NCBI GenBank assembly: GCA_020635515.1
Contig: JACJZS010000002.1
Location: 1,164,001-1,228,000 of the forward strand
Direction of reading: 5' to 3'
Length of the DNA stretch: 64,000 nt
Source: Flavobacteriales bacterium
GTDB lineage: Bacteria; Bacteroidota; Bacteroidia; Flavobacteriales; Weeksellaceae
The position numbers and the translations under genes were made by a program. The notes beneath the pieces were generated by a model that saw nothing but the letters and a program-made list of their open reading frames with translations, did not search any database and was not told the origin of the DNA. Shown here in pieces: positions 48,977 to 57,969 of this stretch; positions within the stretch are counted from its first letter, which is position 1, and each line of letters begins with the position of its first letter.

Positions 48977-49579
48977 TTACTTCTTGTAAAGCACAGGATT
49001 TAATTCCTCGTCGTTGTACATTTTCATTTGTTTGTATGATTTCATGTACTTGTTTCCTTGCTCTAAATCTTCTAAAAGTTCCTCTATTGCAGTAGATAAA
49101 TCGTTGTGTTGCGTTTCTAGAATAAAAAGTTTTTCTTTACATTTTTTTATATGACTTTCAGATGCATTTTCGCGAGTAGTTTCTTCTTTCATGTGGTATA
49201 TTTTTAATGAAAGAATAGAAAGTCTATCGATTGCCCAAGCAGGAGATTCGGTATTAATTTTTGCGTTTTCTTTTACGTTTACCTCTTTAAATTGATTCTG
49301 AAAATAATCATCAAACAGTTCTACAACGTCGGTTCTTTCTTGATTGGAGTTATCAATCCAACGTTTTATTTCTAATGCTTTTTCTGGATTGATGTTCGGG
49401 TCTCTTATAATGTCTTCTAAATGCCATTGAACGGTATCAATCCAATTTTTTTTATACAGAACAGCTTCTATGGATTCCTCGTTGTAAGGATTATTGATTT
49501 TGGTGTTTACGTCGTCGATTTTGTGATAATCGTTTATACTTTCGTTGAATATTTTCCAAGCAAGTTCTGTAAATTTCAT
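48977..49579 (-). CDS. DUF4254 family protein
   Basis: The 200-residue protein is helical and charged with no signal or membrane helix. The WKIFNESINDYHKID, NWIDTVQWHLEDIIRDPNI and SPAWAIDRLSILSLKIYHM segments are the conserved blocks of DUF4254, a Bacteroidota family of unknown function with His residues that might bind metal. Its ATG overlaps the stop codon of the DUF4837 gene by one base (TAATG), so the two are translationally coupled. Confidence 0.85.
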   Translation of the reverse strand: MKFTELAWKIFNESINDYHKIDDVNTKINNPYNEESIEAVLYKKNWIDTVQWHLEDIIRDPNINPEKALEIKRWIDNSNQERTDVVELFDDYFQNQFKEVNVKENAKINTESPAWAIDRLSILSLKIYHMKEETTRENASESHIKKCKEKLFILETQHNDLSTAIEELLEDLEQGNKYMKSYKQMKMYNDEELNPVLYKK

Positions 49580-50556
49580 TATGGTATATTTTTTAGCGTT
49601 AGAAAGATGTTTTCTGATTCCAGTATGTATTCTCTTTTCTTTTTGCTTTGAGCAAGTGCAACAATAGAAGAAGTTCCTATAGTAATGGTGTTTTTTACTT
49701 TATCAAGGATTATTTTAGCAACCAAAGGACCTCCGAGTTGTTCGTTTTGCATCGACCAATTTCCTTGAATTAAGTATTCTTCTGTTTGTTTTGAATCAAG
49801 TGTTTTTGTAATATATACAGGTAGATTTCTTTCTATTTCTGCGTGATTTTCTTTTTTAGCACCTTTTATTTTCTGCAACGTATATGCATCAATTAAGTGA
49901 AGTGCAATCGTGTCATTTATTTGTTTGGCTTGATTTGGAACCTTAGTAAAAATTAGGTTTACAAAATCCCAACCTTTATTGACATTTCGTTTATCTTTTC
50001 TAAACCAAATTAAATCATCTTTCTGTTCTACAACGACAAATGAGTCAGGAATGTTTGCCGAAATTCCTATTTTTTCTATTTTCTTTTTGTTGTTGGTTGC
50101 TTTTGTTCTAGAGCGAATAAAGTCGAGGTCGGTTTTTACAAATTCGTTGTAAATGGAATCTCTATACTGATTGATGACTGCTGTTTGTTCATTTTGATTT
50201 TCCCCAAAAACCTCTATGTATGCTTGATGTCTTGCATTTTTATCTTCTTCGAATTTGATGTTTGGTTTTCCTTTAGAAAGTTTTAGAACAAGCCGAGTTT
50301 GTGGGAATTTTTTAAAATCGTTTGGCGTAAAATTTCTTATTGCAAAACGAGATTCAGGTACTGTCATTCCTTTGAGAGTAGTTCCTAGTACTGCAGTATC
50401 TTTTAAAAAATGAACAATATTTTTATACTCGGTAGTATCAGCAACAACCGTAATGGTGTTTGTAGGGCCTTTGGAATCGCTGTATTTTTCAGAACTATTC
50501 TTTTTGCAGGAAAAAATAAAAAGAGAAAGTATGAAAGTAACTGCAAAAATTCTCAT
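49579..50556 (-). CDS. DUF4837 family lipoprotein
   Basis: The 325 residues begin with a lipoprotein signal peptide (LFIFSC, Cys17). Conserved DUF4837 blocks follow: NFTPNDFKKFPQTRLVLKLSKGK, the WFRKDKRNVNKGWDFVNLIF segment and the QTEEYLIQGNWSMQNEQLGGPLVAKIILDK block. The family is restricted to Bacteroidota and has no known function. It is located in the envelope by its signal. It starts 2 nt after tatA and is coupled to the DUF4254 gene downstream. Confidence 0.85.
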   Translation of the reverse strand: MRIFAVTFILSLFIFSCKKNSSEKYSDSKGPTNTITVVADTTEYKNIVHFLKDTAVLGTTLKGMTVPESRFAIRNFTPNDFKKFPQTRLVLKLSKGKPNIKFEEDKNARHQAYIEVFGENQNEQTAVINQYRDSIYNEFVKTDLDFIRSRTKATNNKKKIEKIGISANIPDSFVVVEQKDDLIWFRKDKRNVNKGWDFVNLIFTKVPNQAKQINDTIALHLIDAYTLQKIKGAKKENHAEIERNLPVYITKTLDSKQTEEYLIQGNWSMQNEQLGGPLVAKIILDKVKNTITIGTSSIVALAQSKKKREYILESENIFLTLKNIP

Positions 50557-50558
50557 AA

Positions 50559-50735
50559 TTATTCCTTGTTTTCTTTGTTTCCCTTTGAATCTTCTTCGTC
50601 TTCTTTGGTTGCTTTCTTGAATTCTTTGATTCCATTTCCAAGACCTTTCATAAGCTCTGGAATTTTTCTTCCTCCAAATAAAATTAATACAACAACAACG
50701 ATTGCAATGATTGTACCTGTGCTAAAATGTCCCAT
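50559..50735 (-). CDS. tatA: Sec-independent translocase subunit TatA/TatE
   Basis: This 58-residue protein is short and easily missed. It reads a single membrane helix (TIIAIVVVVLILFGG), then the FGGRKIPELMKGLGNGIKEFKKA amphipathic helix with the conserved FG and P residues of TatA, and an acidic C-terminus. TatA forms the pore of the twin-arginine pathway with TatC. tatC is not in the window. It has its own -7 element and precedes the DUF4837 gene by 2 nt. Confidence 0.92.
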   Translation of the reverse strand: MGHFSTGTIIAIVVVVLILFGGRKIPELMKGLGNGIKEFKKATKEDEEDSKGNKENKE

Positions 50736-50755
50736 TTTTTTGTATTTATCTTTTA

Positions 50756-50763
50756 CAAAGATA
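50756..50763 (-). promoter_or_regulatory. -7 element of the tatA-DUF4837-DUF4254-lolD unit
   Basis: TATCTTTG on the minus strand, 20 nt before the tatA ATG. It lies just downstream of the stop of the peptidyl-prolyl isomerase gene at 50777. Confidence 0.5.
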
Positions 50764-50776
50764 CGTAATTAAATGT

Positions 50777-52150
50777 TTATTGCTGTAAGATATTTTCTTC
50801 CTTTTTTATAAATGTTGGGTCGTTTAACCAATTAATTGTAAAGGAACAATCTTTATAATCATCAGTTATAGAAATGAAAGTACCTTGTATTTGTTCTACA
50901 ATCCAATCTTCGAGTATTTTGTTCTCCTTTTGGTTTTCTGCTATTTTTTTGATTTTTGCATAATCTTTATTCAACGAAAGTTGATGTTCGGGGATTATTT
51001 GGTTTAAGCGAAGTAATCGAATTGCTTTTTTATCGTTAAAAGTATCTTCAAACACACCAGACATTTCATTTTCTTTTAAACCAGAAATATGGATAAGTTC
51101 CTTAGAAGATAAGTCTAACTTTTCGGTTCTATTTTCGCCTGTATTTTGATCTACAATATCTCCTGAGTTATAACGAGTGTATTTGTCATCAGAAAACTTT
51201 AAGGCAGCTTCTTTAAACGTGATTTTATTGTCTTTTATAAGATTCCGAATGGAGTCGAGCTTTTGTTTTGTTTTCGAAATTTCCTCGCTGTTGGGAACGG
51301 TTTTGATTAAAATATGCCTTAAATCTAGAATTTGACCTCGCCTTTTTTCCAACTTTATAATGTGGTATCCAAATTCTGTTTCAAAAGGACTGGAGATTTC
51401 GCCTTCCTTTAAATTGAAAGCAACGGCATCGAACTCTTTTACCATTTTTCCTCTTTTCACATTTTGGTATAAACCACCTTTAGATGCACTTCCTGGATCT
51501 TCAGAATAAATAATTGCTTTGTTTTCGAAAGTAGAAATACCATCTTCTACATCTTTTTTCATAGCATTTAGTTTATCTATGACTTTTTGTTTTGATTCCT
51601 TTGTTAGCTCAGGATACATTACAATATGAGAAAGACTTACTTCTTCTTTTACATTAGGAAGTTTGTCTTTGTATTTTTCAAAGAATTCTTGGAGTTCGTA
51701 TGGAGAAACATCAACATCTTTTGTGATTGACATTCTTTTTTGGCGAGAATATTCATTGTTTTCAACTTCTCTTTGCATTTGTTCTTTTAAGTCTTTCATT
51801 GATGCTACACCAAAACCTTCGAGTAGTACTTTTTCTGAACCAGCACGAGCAATGTATTGTTCTAATTGCATATCAACTTGTTTTTCTACATCTTCTGGGG
51901 AAATTTGAATCAAAGTATCTTGTTTTGCTTGATAAAGCAATACTTTATTCATAAGTATATTTTCTAGAACTTGGCATTTATCGGTATCATCAAAACCTTG
52001 AGCTTTGCTGTATTGCATTAATTCTGCTATATCTGAATCTAGTACTATTTCATCTCCTACCACAGCAACAATTCCGTCTATTTGTTTTTGCTGAGCATAA
52101 TTTATTAGAGAAAGTGTAAGTGTAAAAAGGTATAATGTTTTTTTTATCAT
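50777..52150 (-). CDS. SurA-like periplasmic peptidyl-prolyl isomerase
   Basis: The 457-residue protein has a signal peptide (about 1-19), an N-terminal SurA-type chaperone region (about 20-160) and two parvulin-type rotamase domains. The first is near 175-275, with SHIVMYP, EDPGSASKGGLYQNVKRGKMVKEF and FGYHIIKL; the second is near 280-380, starting LRHILIKTVP. SurA-like proteins help fold outer-membrane proteins. The second rotamase domain lacks the complete GG/FG pattern. It follows the next isomerase gene by 11 nt, so the two and the CNNM gene form an operon. Confidence 0.88.
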   Translation of the reverse strand: MIKKTLYLFTLTLSLINYAQQKQIDGIVAVVGDEIVLDSDIAELMQYSKAQGFDDTDKCQVLENILMNKVLLYQAKQDTLIQISPEDVEKQVDMQLEQYIARAGSEKVLLEGFGVASMKDLKEQMQREVENNEYSRQKRMSITKDVDVSPYELQEFFEKYKDKLPNVKEEVSLSHIVMYPELTKESKQKVIDKLNAMKKDVEDGISTFENKAIIYSEDPGSASKGGLYQNVKRGKMVKEFDAVAFNLKEGEISSPFETEFGYHIIKLEKRRGQILDLRHILIKTVPNSEEISKTKQKLDSIRNLIKDNKITFKEAALKFSDDKYTRYNSGDIVDQNTGENRTEKLDLSSKELIHISGLKENEMSGVFEDTFNDKKAIRLLRLNQIIPEHQLSLNKDYAKIKKIAENQKENKILEDWIVEQIQGTFISITDDYKDCSFTINWLNDPTFIKKEENILQQ

Positions 52151-52161
52151 GATCGCTTTGT

Positions 52162-54018
52162 TTAAAGTTTATATCGTTTTTTTAATGTATTTATTGCTTC
52201 TTGGTTTATATCTATTTTTGCTTCTCGCTTAATTTCATAGATTTTCTTTTGAACGAGTTTTGATTTTAAATCAGGTAAGAAATCATCTTTAGCTTCTTGG
52301 AATGTTTTGCTTCTTGCTTCGTCTATAGAGTATACTTGTACAACTATGAATTTTTTATCATTTTTTAATTTTTGAATTCCTTTTTTTAGTTCAAATTCCT
52401 TAGGTAATTCTTTGCTGTTCTTTGAGAATTTTCCAGAAATAATAAAGACATTTAATTCGTTATTTTCGTTTTTAGAATTTTGAAATTTTGCTTTAATTTC
52501 TTCTTTGGAAGTATTTTTTTCTAATAGATTATAAATCTCATTAGCTATTTTTTCGCTTTCACAGTTGTATATAGTTGCATTTGCGTGCTCTGGAAGAATG
52601 TATTTTTCTTTATGTTTTCTGTAGAATTCGTGTTGTGCTTTTTCGTTATCTAATTCTTCTTTAATGATAACATCAAAAAAGTATTCCAATGCGATTGCAT
52701 TTTTAACATCTTTGGAATAGTTAATTACGTGAGGCATTTGGTCAAAATTTCCATTGTAATATTTAATTATTTCATCGTTTAGATAGTTGGAAATTATATT
52801 TTTAGCAAAAGGTACTAAATTATTGTAACTGGGATTTATATCTATACTTTTAGATAGTGAATCACAGATTTTATGCATAGGTACAACATACTTGTTTATA
52901 GAAAATAGATCTTTGTTTTTAATTTCAGAAAGCATTTTCTTGTCAGAATTTTTAACTGCTAAAAGAGTAGAGTCGATGGCATTTTGATTTAATTTAAAAG
53001 GAAGTTTCTCAGTTACTACTTGTTTTATTGAGTTGTTGAGTCTGTTTGAATAATACGAAGTTTCTAATCTTTCTTTGATGTATTTTCTATCTTTAGCATC
53101 TCCTTTTTTAGGTTTGTACACATTATCTACTTTAAATATATGGTACTTATCTCCAATTAATACAGGAATACTCACTTGATTAACGTTTAGATTAACTAGC
53201 ACGTCGTATACATTTTCGGAAACAGCATTTGTAATGGAAGGAAGTATTCCATTTGATTTTTTTGATTCCTCATCATCAGAATATTTTTCTACTGCTTTAG
53301 CAAAATCAAGACCTTCGTCTATTTCTGTTTTTATCTTCTTTGCTTTTTCTAGGTTATCTGCTCCATTTACCACAATTTGACTAAGGAATAATTCTCCTAA
53401 AGCTTTTCTTTCATCTATAATGTGAAATAAAAATAAATGATTATTTTCTTCATATAAGCTACTAATGGTGTTTATAGGTGTTTGGAATAAGGTGTTTTCT
53501 GCAGGAGAGTTAAATTCAAAATAGGCGTAGTACTGCGGTTTGTTTTTGTATTCGGAATATTTTTCTACTGCATCATTAAAGGAGATTTTTTCAGAAGTTA
53601 TTTCGTCTTTTATATTTTGTAGTTCTTTTATTTTTTGTTTTCTTTCTTCTGCATTATTATAAGAAAGGAAAATATACTGAGCTTTTCTTTCTATTTTGCT
53701 TCGTTCTAATTGTTGATTTATAATTGGGTTAATGACTTCAGGAGGATATTGTAGCGAGTCTTTTAGTTTGAGGAGTTGATTGCTGTATTTTACATGAAAA
53801 AAAGTATTGTTTTCCATTCCTTTTTTTCTAGCATATTGTCCAATTAGTTGAGATTCTATGAAGTAATCTAAAGATTTATTGATTCCTTGTATTTCTAGGT
53901 TTTTTTTATACTTATTCTCAAATTCTTGTAGAGAAAATGATTCTCCATTTATAGTTACGATATTTTGTCCAAAAACATTACAAACAACAAGTAATAGGAT
54001 AATATAAAAATGTTTCAT
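52162..54018 (-). CDS. PpiC/PpiD-like periplasmic peptidyl-prolyl isomerase, exported
   Basis: The 618 residues start with a signal peptide (about 1-17, ending VFGQ). A parvulin-like domain sits near 135-215 (AQYIFLSYNN...) and another near 215-310 (LFLSQIVVNGADNLEKAKKI... KYHIFKVDNVY). Several helical segments and a C-terminal PPIase-like strand (EHANATIYNCESEKIANEIY) follow. The rotamase signature residues are weak, so catalytic activity is uncertain and a chaperone role is more likely. It is cotranscribed with the SurA-like gene. Confidence 0.78.
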   Translation of the reverse strand: MKHFYIILLLVVCNVFGQNIVTINGESFSLQEFENKYKKNLEIQGINKSLDYFIESQLIGQYARKKGMENNTFFHVKYSNQLLKLKDSLQYPPEVINPIINQQLERSKIERKAQYIFLSYNNAEERKQKIKELQNIKDEITSEKISFNDAVEKYSEYKNKPQYYAYFEFNSPAENTLFQTPINTISSLYEENNHLFLFHIIDERKALGELFLSQIVVNGADNLEKAKKIKTEIDEGLDFAKAVEKYSDDEESKKSNGILPSITNAVSENVYDVLVNLNVNQVSIPVLIGDKYHIFKVDNVYKPKKGDAKDRKYIKERLETSYYSNRLNNSIKQVVTEKLPFKLNQNAIDSTLLAVKNSDKKMLSEIKNKDLFSINKYVVPMHKICDSLSKSIDINPSYNNLVPFAKNIISNYLNDEIIKYYNGNFDQMPHVINYSKDVKNAIALEYFFDVIIKEELDNEKAQHEFYRKHKEKYILPEHANATIYNCESEKIANEIYNLLEKNTSKEEIKAKFQNSKNENNELNVFIISGKFSKNSKELPKEFELKKGIQKLKNDKKFIVVQVYSIDEARSKTFQEAKDDFLPDLKSKLVQKKIYEIKREAKIDINQEAINTLKKRYKL

Positions 54019-54026
54019 AGTTTTTC

Positions 54027-55280
54027 TTAATTGTTTTGTATGGTTATACGTACTTCTTCTATTTTTGTATTTGAAACCTTTTCTATAGAGAATTTTATAT
54101 TGTTTAATATGAAGTTTTCGCCTATTTGTGGAATGTCTTCAAGATGAGAAACGATAAAGCCTCCGAGAGTTTCATAATTATCTGAAGTTTCTATTTTTAA
54201 TCCATATTCTTGATTGATGTAATCGATTTCTAGGCGAGCAGAAAAAAGATATTCGTTTTTAGTGATTTTTTGTTCGGTTAGCTGAGGTTTGTCGTGCTCA
54301 TCTTCTATTTCGCCAAAAAGCTCTTCCACTATATCTTCAAGAGTTACCATTCCTGCAGTTCCTCCATATTCATCGATAACAATGGCAATACTTCTTCTTT
54401 TTTTGATAAGTACATTCATTATATTTTTCACAGACGCCGTTTCATGAACAAATTCCACTGGCATAAGTACATTTTTAATGTATTTAGGTTTTTTGAACAT
54501 ATCAAAAGCATGCACATAACCGATGATATTATCGATATTTTCTTTGTAAATCAGTATTTTACTAAATCCTGCATCTATAAATTTTTGTTTGACAGAATTT
54601 ATGGAATCATTGAGTTCAAAACCTATAATTTCCTTTCTAGGAATCATGCAATCTCTAGCTCTTACATCGGAAAAATGTAAGGCATTTTTAAAAATTTGAA
54701 CTTCTGAATCTACTTTTTCTTCGTCAGCTTCTTCCATCTTTTGACTTATGAAATAGCTCATTTCTTCTTTAAACTCAAGATTTTCCTCTTCTTCGTGTCC
54801 TTTTTTTAGAAGTTTTAGTATGAATTCAGAAAATCCATTGACGATAAATACCAAAGGAGAGAGAATGATGTAAAAGAAATAAGCAGGAGCTGTAAAAAAT
54901 TTAAAATAACGATACGGATTTGTACTAAATAAAGCTTTTGGAAGATATTCGGCAGTTACTAAGATTATAAAAGTAGAGATGAATGTTTGAATTAATAATA
55001 GAGCGAACTGATTAATATCTATAAGAGCGGTAATCCACTGAGTGAGTATTTTTCCCGTATAATAACTATATACAACTAGAGCGACGGTATTCCCAATTAG
55101 AAGTGAGGTTATAAATCTTTTGGGTCTATCGCAAAGAAAAATAAAGAGTTTAGAAAAATAGTTTTTCTTTTTCCGTTCGAGTTCAATCTGCATTCTTCCC
55201 GTAGAGACAAACGCTATTTCGGTTCCAGAGAAGAATGCAGATAAGATGATTGAAAGTGCTATTATAAAAAATTCAAACAT
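54027..55280 (-). CDS. CNNM/DUF21 hemolysin-family membrane protein with CBS pair
   Basis: The 417-residue protein has three to four membrane helices in the DUF21 domain (1-150). A paired CBS domain (about 200-320, including ARDCMIPRKEIIGFE and AIVIDEYGGTAGMVTLEDIVEELFGEI) is followed by a C-terminal CorC_HlyC domain. The DEYGGTAGMVTLEDI signature is diagnostic. Members transport or sense Mg2+/Co2+; the gliding protein GldE belongs to this group, but there are no gliding genes nearby to support that name. It is first in an operon with the two isomerase genes (8-nt gap). Confidence 0.88.
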   Translation of the reverse strand: MFEFFIIALSIILSAFFSGTEIAFVSTGRMQIELERKKKNYFSKLFIFLCDRPKRFITSLLIGNTVALVVYSYYTGKILTQWITALIDINQFALLLIQTFISTFIILVTAEYLPKALFSTNPYRYFKFFTAPAYFFYIILSPLVFIVNGFSEFILKLLKKGHEEEENLEFKEEMSYFISQKMEEADEEKVDSEVQIFKNALHFSDVRARDCMIPRKEIIGFELNDSINSVKQKFIDAGFSKILIYKENIDNIIGYVHAFDMFKKPKYIKNVLMPVEFVHETASVKNIMNVLIKKRRSIAIVIDEYGGTAGMVTLEDIVEELFGEIEDEHDKPQLTEQKITKNEYLFSARLEIDYINQEYGLKIETSDNYETLGGFIVSHLEDIPQIGENFILNNIKFSIEKVSNTKIEEVRITIQNN

Positions 55281-55355
55281 ATTGTTTTCTCGATTTCACA
55301 ATACAGAAAGGCTTTATTTGCATCGAATAGGCATATAAATAGGTGTGGAAAAAGA

Positions 55356-56786
55356 TTAGATAGTTGTAATCCTTAATGTATTCGTTTTTCCGTTTTCATT
55401 TTCAGGCATTGCGTTTAGATTAATTACAAAATCTCCCCAATTTACCAATTTTTCATTTACGGTATTTAAATTAACGTCTATTACGGTTTCATCGGAGCTG
55501 TCTTTCGCTTCGTAGTAGAATGCTTTAACTCCCCACAGAAGGTTTAGCATAGGAATAATATCTCTGTTTTCGGTATAAACCACAATGTATGCATTAGGTC
55601 TATGAGATGATATTTGGAATGCTGTATATCCTGTGTGTGTAAGTGTTATGATTGCTGTTGCTTCTATTTGAGTAGCAATTTTGGTTGCGTTGTAGCAAAT
55701 TATATCTGTTATGTATCTGTCGTTTAGGCAACTAGGTTTGTGTTCAGGTATGTTTATGTGCGGATCGTCTTCTACTTTTTGAATGATTTTAGTCATGGTT
55801 TTAATCACTTCGACAGGGTATTGTCCCACAGAAGTTTCTCCACTAAGCATCACTGCATCAGCACCGTCTAATACGCTGTTAGCAACATCATTTACTTCTG
55901 CTCTAGTAGGTGTCATGCTTGTAATCATGGTTTCCATCATTTGAGTAGCAATGATTACAGGTTTTCTTCTAATTTTAGCTTTATCTACTAGTTTCTTTTG
56001 AATAAGAGGAACATCTTCGTAAGGAACTTCAACTCCTAAATCTCCTCTAGCAACCATCAATCCATCTGCGTAATCTAATATTTCATCAATATTTTTAACA
56101 CCTTCTGGTTTCTCGATTTTTGCAATGATAGGTATTTTTTTATTTGATTTTTCTTGTATAAGAGAAATTAGAGATTTTATATCGTCTGCATGCCTTACAA
56201 AAGATAATGCAATCCAATCTACACCTTGTTCTATAGCAAAAGTTGCATCTTCTATGTCTTTTTCAGTAAGTGCTGGCAAAGATACGTTTGTGTTGGGAAG
56301 GTTTACGCCTTTTTTTGATTTTAAAGGACCACCTTGTATTACTTTTGCTTTTACTTCTTTGTCGTTGTCTGTGCTTACTACTTCAAGCACTAATTTTCCA
56401 TCGTCAATCAGAATTCTTTCGCCAACTTTTACATCGTTTGGGAAATTTTGGTAGGTCATGTATACTCTAGTAGAATCACCTTCGCATTTGTCATTGGTAA
56501 AAGTTAGTATATCTCCAGGTTCTAGTTTTGAACCTTCTTTTACAACACCAACTCTAAGTTTAGGACCTTGAAGGTCTGCAAGTATTGCAATTGCGAATCC
56601 ATACTCTTCATTGATTTCGCGTACGTATTTAATTCTTTGTTTTACGTCTTCGTAGTCGGCATGGGAAAAATTAATACGGACAACATTCAATCCGCATTGT
56701 ACCATTTTTAGGATTGTTTCTTTATCTCCACATGCAGGACCTAGTGTTCCTACGATTTTTGTCTTTTTTAGGTATTTGTTATTCAT
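55356..56786 (-). CDS. pyk: Pyruvate kinase
   Basis: Pyk converts PEP and ADP to pyruvate and ATP in glycolysis. The 476 residues show TKIVGTLGPACGDKETILKMVQCGLNVVRINFSHADYE, KIEKPEGVKNIDEILDYADGLMVARGDLGVEVPYEDVPLIQKK (catalytic region, Lys and Asp), and the MLSGETSVGQYPVE segment. It is the last gene of the acpP-fabF-rnc-IPExxxVDY-pyk operon, starting 18 nt after its neighbour, the usual order in Flavobacteriales. Confidence 0.96.
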   Translation of the reverse strand: MNNKYLKKTKIVGTLGPACGDKETILKMVQCGLNVVRINFSHADYEDVKQRIKYVREINEEYGFAIAILADLQGPKLRVGVVKEGSKLEPGDILTFTNDKCEGDSTRVYMTYQNFPNDVKVGERILIDDGKLVLEVVSTDNDKEVKAKVIQGGPLKSKKGVNLPNTNVSLPALTEKDIEDATFAIEQGVDWIALSFVRHADDIKSLISLIQEKSNKKIPIIAKIEKPEGVKNIDEILDYADGLMVARGDLGVEVPYEDVPLIQKKLVDKAKIRRKPVIIATQMMETMITSMTPTRAEVNDVANSVLDGADAVMLSGETSVGQYPVEVIKTMTKIIQKVEDDPHINIPEHKPSCLNDRYITDIICYNATKIATQIEATAIITLTHTGYTAFQISSHRPNAYIVVYTENRDIIPMLNLLWGVKAFYYEAKDSSDETVIDVNLNTVNEKLVNWGDFVINLNAMPENENGKTNTLRITTI

Positions 56787-56804
56787 ACAATAGAATGATG
56801 TTTT

Positions 56805-57260
56805 TTAAATTAATTTTTTATAGTTTCTTAACTCGCTGGATTTGATGTCTTCAAATCCGATGACAAATTTAGAACTTCGCAAAAATAAATAAAAGTTATT
56901 AGAAATAGGATAAATATATTTAATTATATAACTAAATGTCTTTTTTTGGGGGATTAAGTAGTTTATTACAGGTATTTCTGAGAACAGCAGGTTGTTAGAT
57001 GTATTGATTTCCTTAGGTATAGAAATATTCCGTATAAGTTCTATAGGATATTCAATAAAGTTTTTTGTACTTTTATAATGAATGAATTCAAATTCTTCGT
57101 TTTTTTCTTTTACTTTATGATTTTTTATTTGAGTGAGATGTATATTGAATTCTTGGTTGATTAGATATGCAAATTTATGAGGTTCAATAAAATGTGTATT
57201 TATGAATATGACGTGAAATTCATTATCCTCTTCCTCTTCTATGGAGAACTTTCTAATCAT
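56805..57260 (-). CDS. IPExxxVDY family protein (divergent motif)
   Basis: This 151-residue cytoplasmic protein lies between rnc and pyk, where Bacteroidota carry an uncharacterised protein named for its IPExxxVDY motif. The corresponding stretch here reads IPQKKTFSY: IP, the three variable positions and the final Tyr are kept, while Glu, Val and Asp are replaced. The SSKFVIGFEDIKSS C-terminus resembles the family. The position and general pattern support the call; the motif divergence is notable. It overlaps rnc by 8 bp. Confidence 0.65.
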   Translation of the reverse strand: MIRKFSIEEEEDNEFHVIFINTHFIEPHKFAYLINQEFNIHLTQIKNHKVKEKNEEFEFIHYKSTKNFIEYPIELIRNISIPKEINTSNNLLFSEIPVINYLIPQKKTFSYIIKYIYPISNNFYLFLRSSKFVIGFEDIKSSELRNYKKLI

Positions 57261-57969
57261 TTTGTGGAATTTTTAACGAATAAAATGCTCTTTTTGCAGC
57301 AATTTCTTCGGCTTTTTTCTTTGATAGTTCTCTTCCTTTTGAAATTTTATTTCCATTTAGTTTAAGGATAGACACAAATACAGTGTGATTTTGTGCATTT
57401 TTCTCTTCTGAGGTTTCAAATGAAATATTAATTTTATGTTTTTGAGAATGTTCTATAATCATGCCTTTGTAACTGGAAATTTGATTTTCTAGGTTTTCTA
57501 GATTCTCCTTGTTGAGTATGTTTTTGTGTATGAAATTTTTACATTCTTTAGTTCCATAGTCTAAGTAAATAGCACCTATTAGAGATTCAAGAATGTTTCC
57601 ATGAATATTTTCTCCAAGAGAAGATTCTTTGTCTTTCCGAATTAAATCAATTAAATGAAGTTCTTTTGAGATTTTATTTAATTTTTTTCTACTGACTAAT
57701 TTAGAACGCATTTGTGTAAGATATCCTTCTTGCTGATTAGGAGCACTATGAAAAAGATATTCTGATACAATACATCCTAAAACGGAATCTCCCAAGAATT
57801 CCAGTCGCTCATAATTTGCAGAATATGATTTGTTTCTATAAAACGATTTATGAGTGAGAGCTTCTTTATATAACTCTATATTTTTTGGTTTAAAACCTAT
57901 AACTTGATGTATTTTTTGACTGAAAGTATCGGTTTTTTTTTTCGAAAAAAAAGATTTGAGGGATAACAT
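57253..57969 (-). CDS. rnc: Ribonuclease III
   Basis: RNase III cleaves double-stranded RNA in rRNA and mRNA processing. The 238 residues include the catalytic signature ERLEFLGDSVLG (Glu57, Asp61), a second acidic site in GNILESLIGAIYLDYG, and a C-terminal dsRNA-binding domain ending GRELSKKKAEEIAAKRAFYSL. It abuts fabF (no gap) and overlaps the IPExxxVDY-type gene by 8 bp, so it is transcribed and coupled within the acpP operon. Confidence 0.94.
   Translation of the reverse strand: MLSLKSFFSKKKTDTFSQKIHQVIGFKPKNIELYKEALTHKSFYRNKSYSANYERLEFLGDSVLGCIVSEYLFHSAPNQQEGYLTQMRSKLVSRKKLNKISKELHLIDLIRKDKESSLGENIHGNILESLIGAIYLDYGTKECKNFIHKNILNKENLENLENQISSYKGMIIEHSQKHKINISFETSEEKNAQNHTVFVSILKLNGNKISKGRELSKKKAEEIAAKRAFYSLKIPQND

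Noticed and set aside
54027..55280. Naming the CNNM/CBS protein GldE
   Set aside because: The domain layout fits, but no gliding gene neighbours (gldD, ssb, mutY) are present, so the specific name is not supported.
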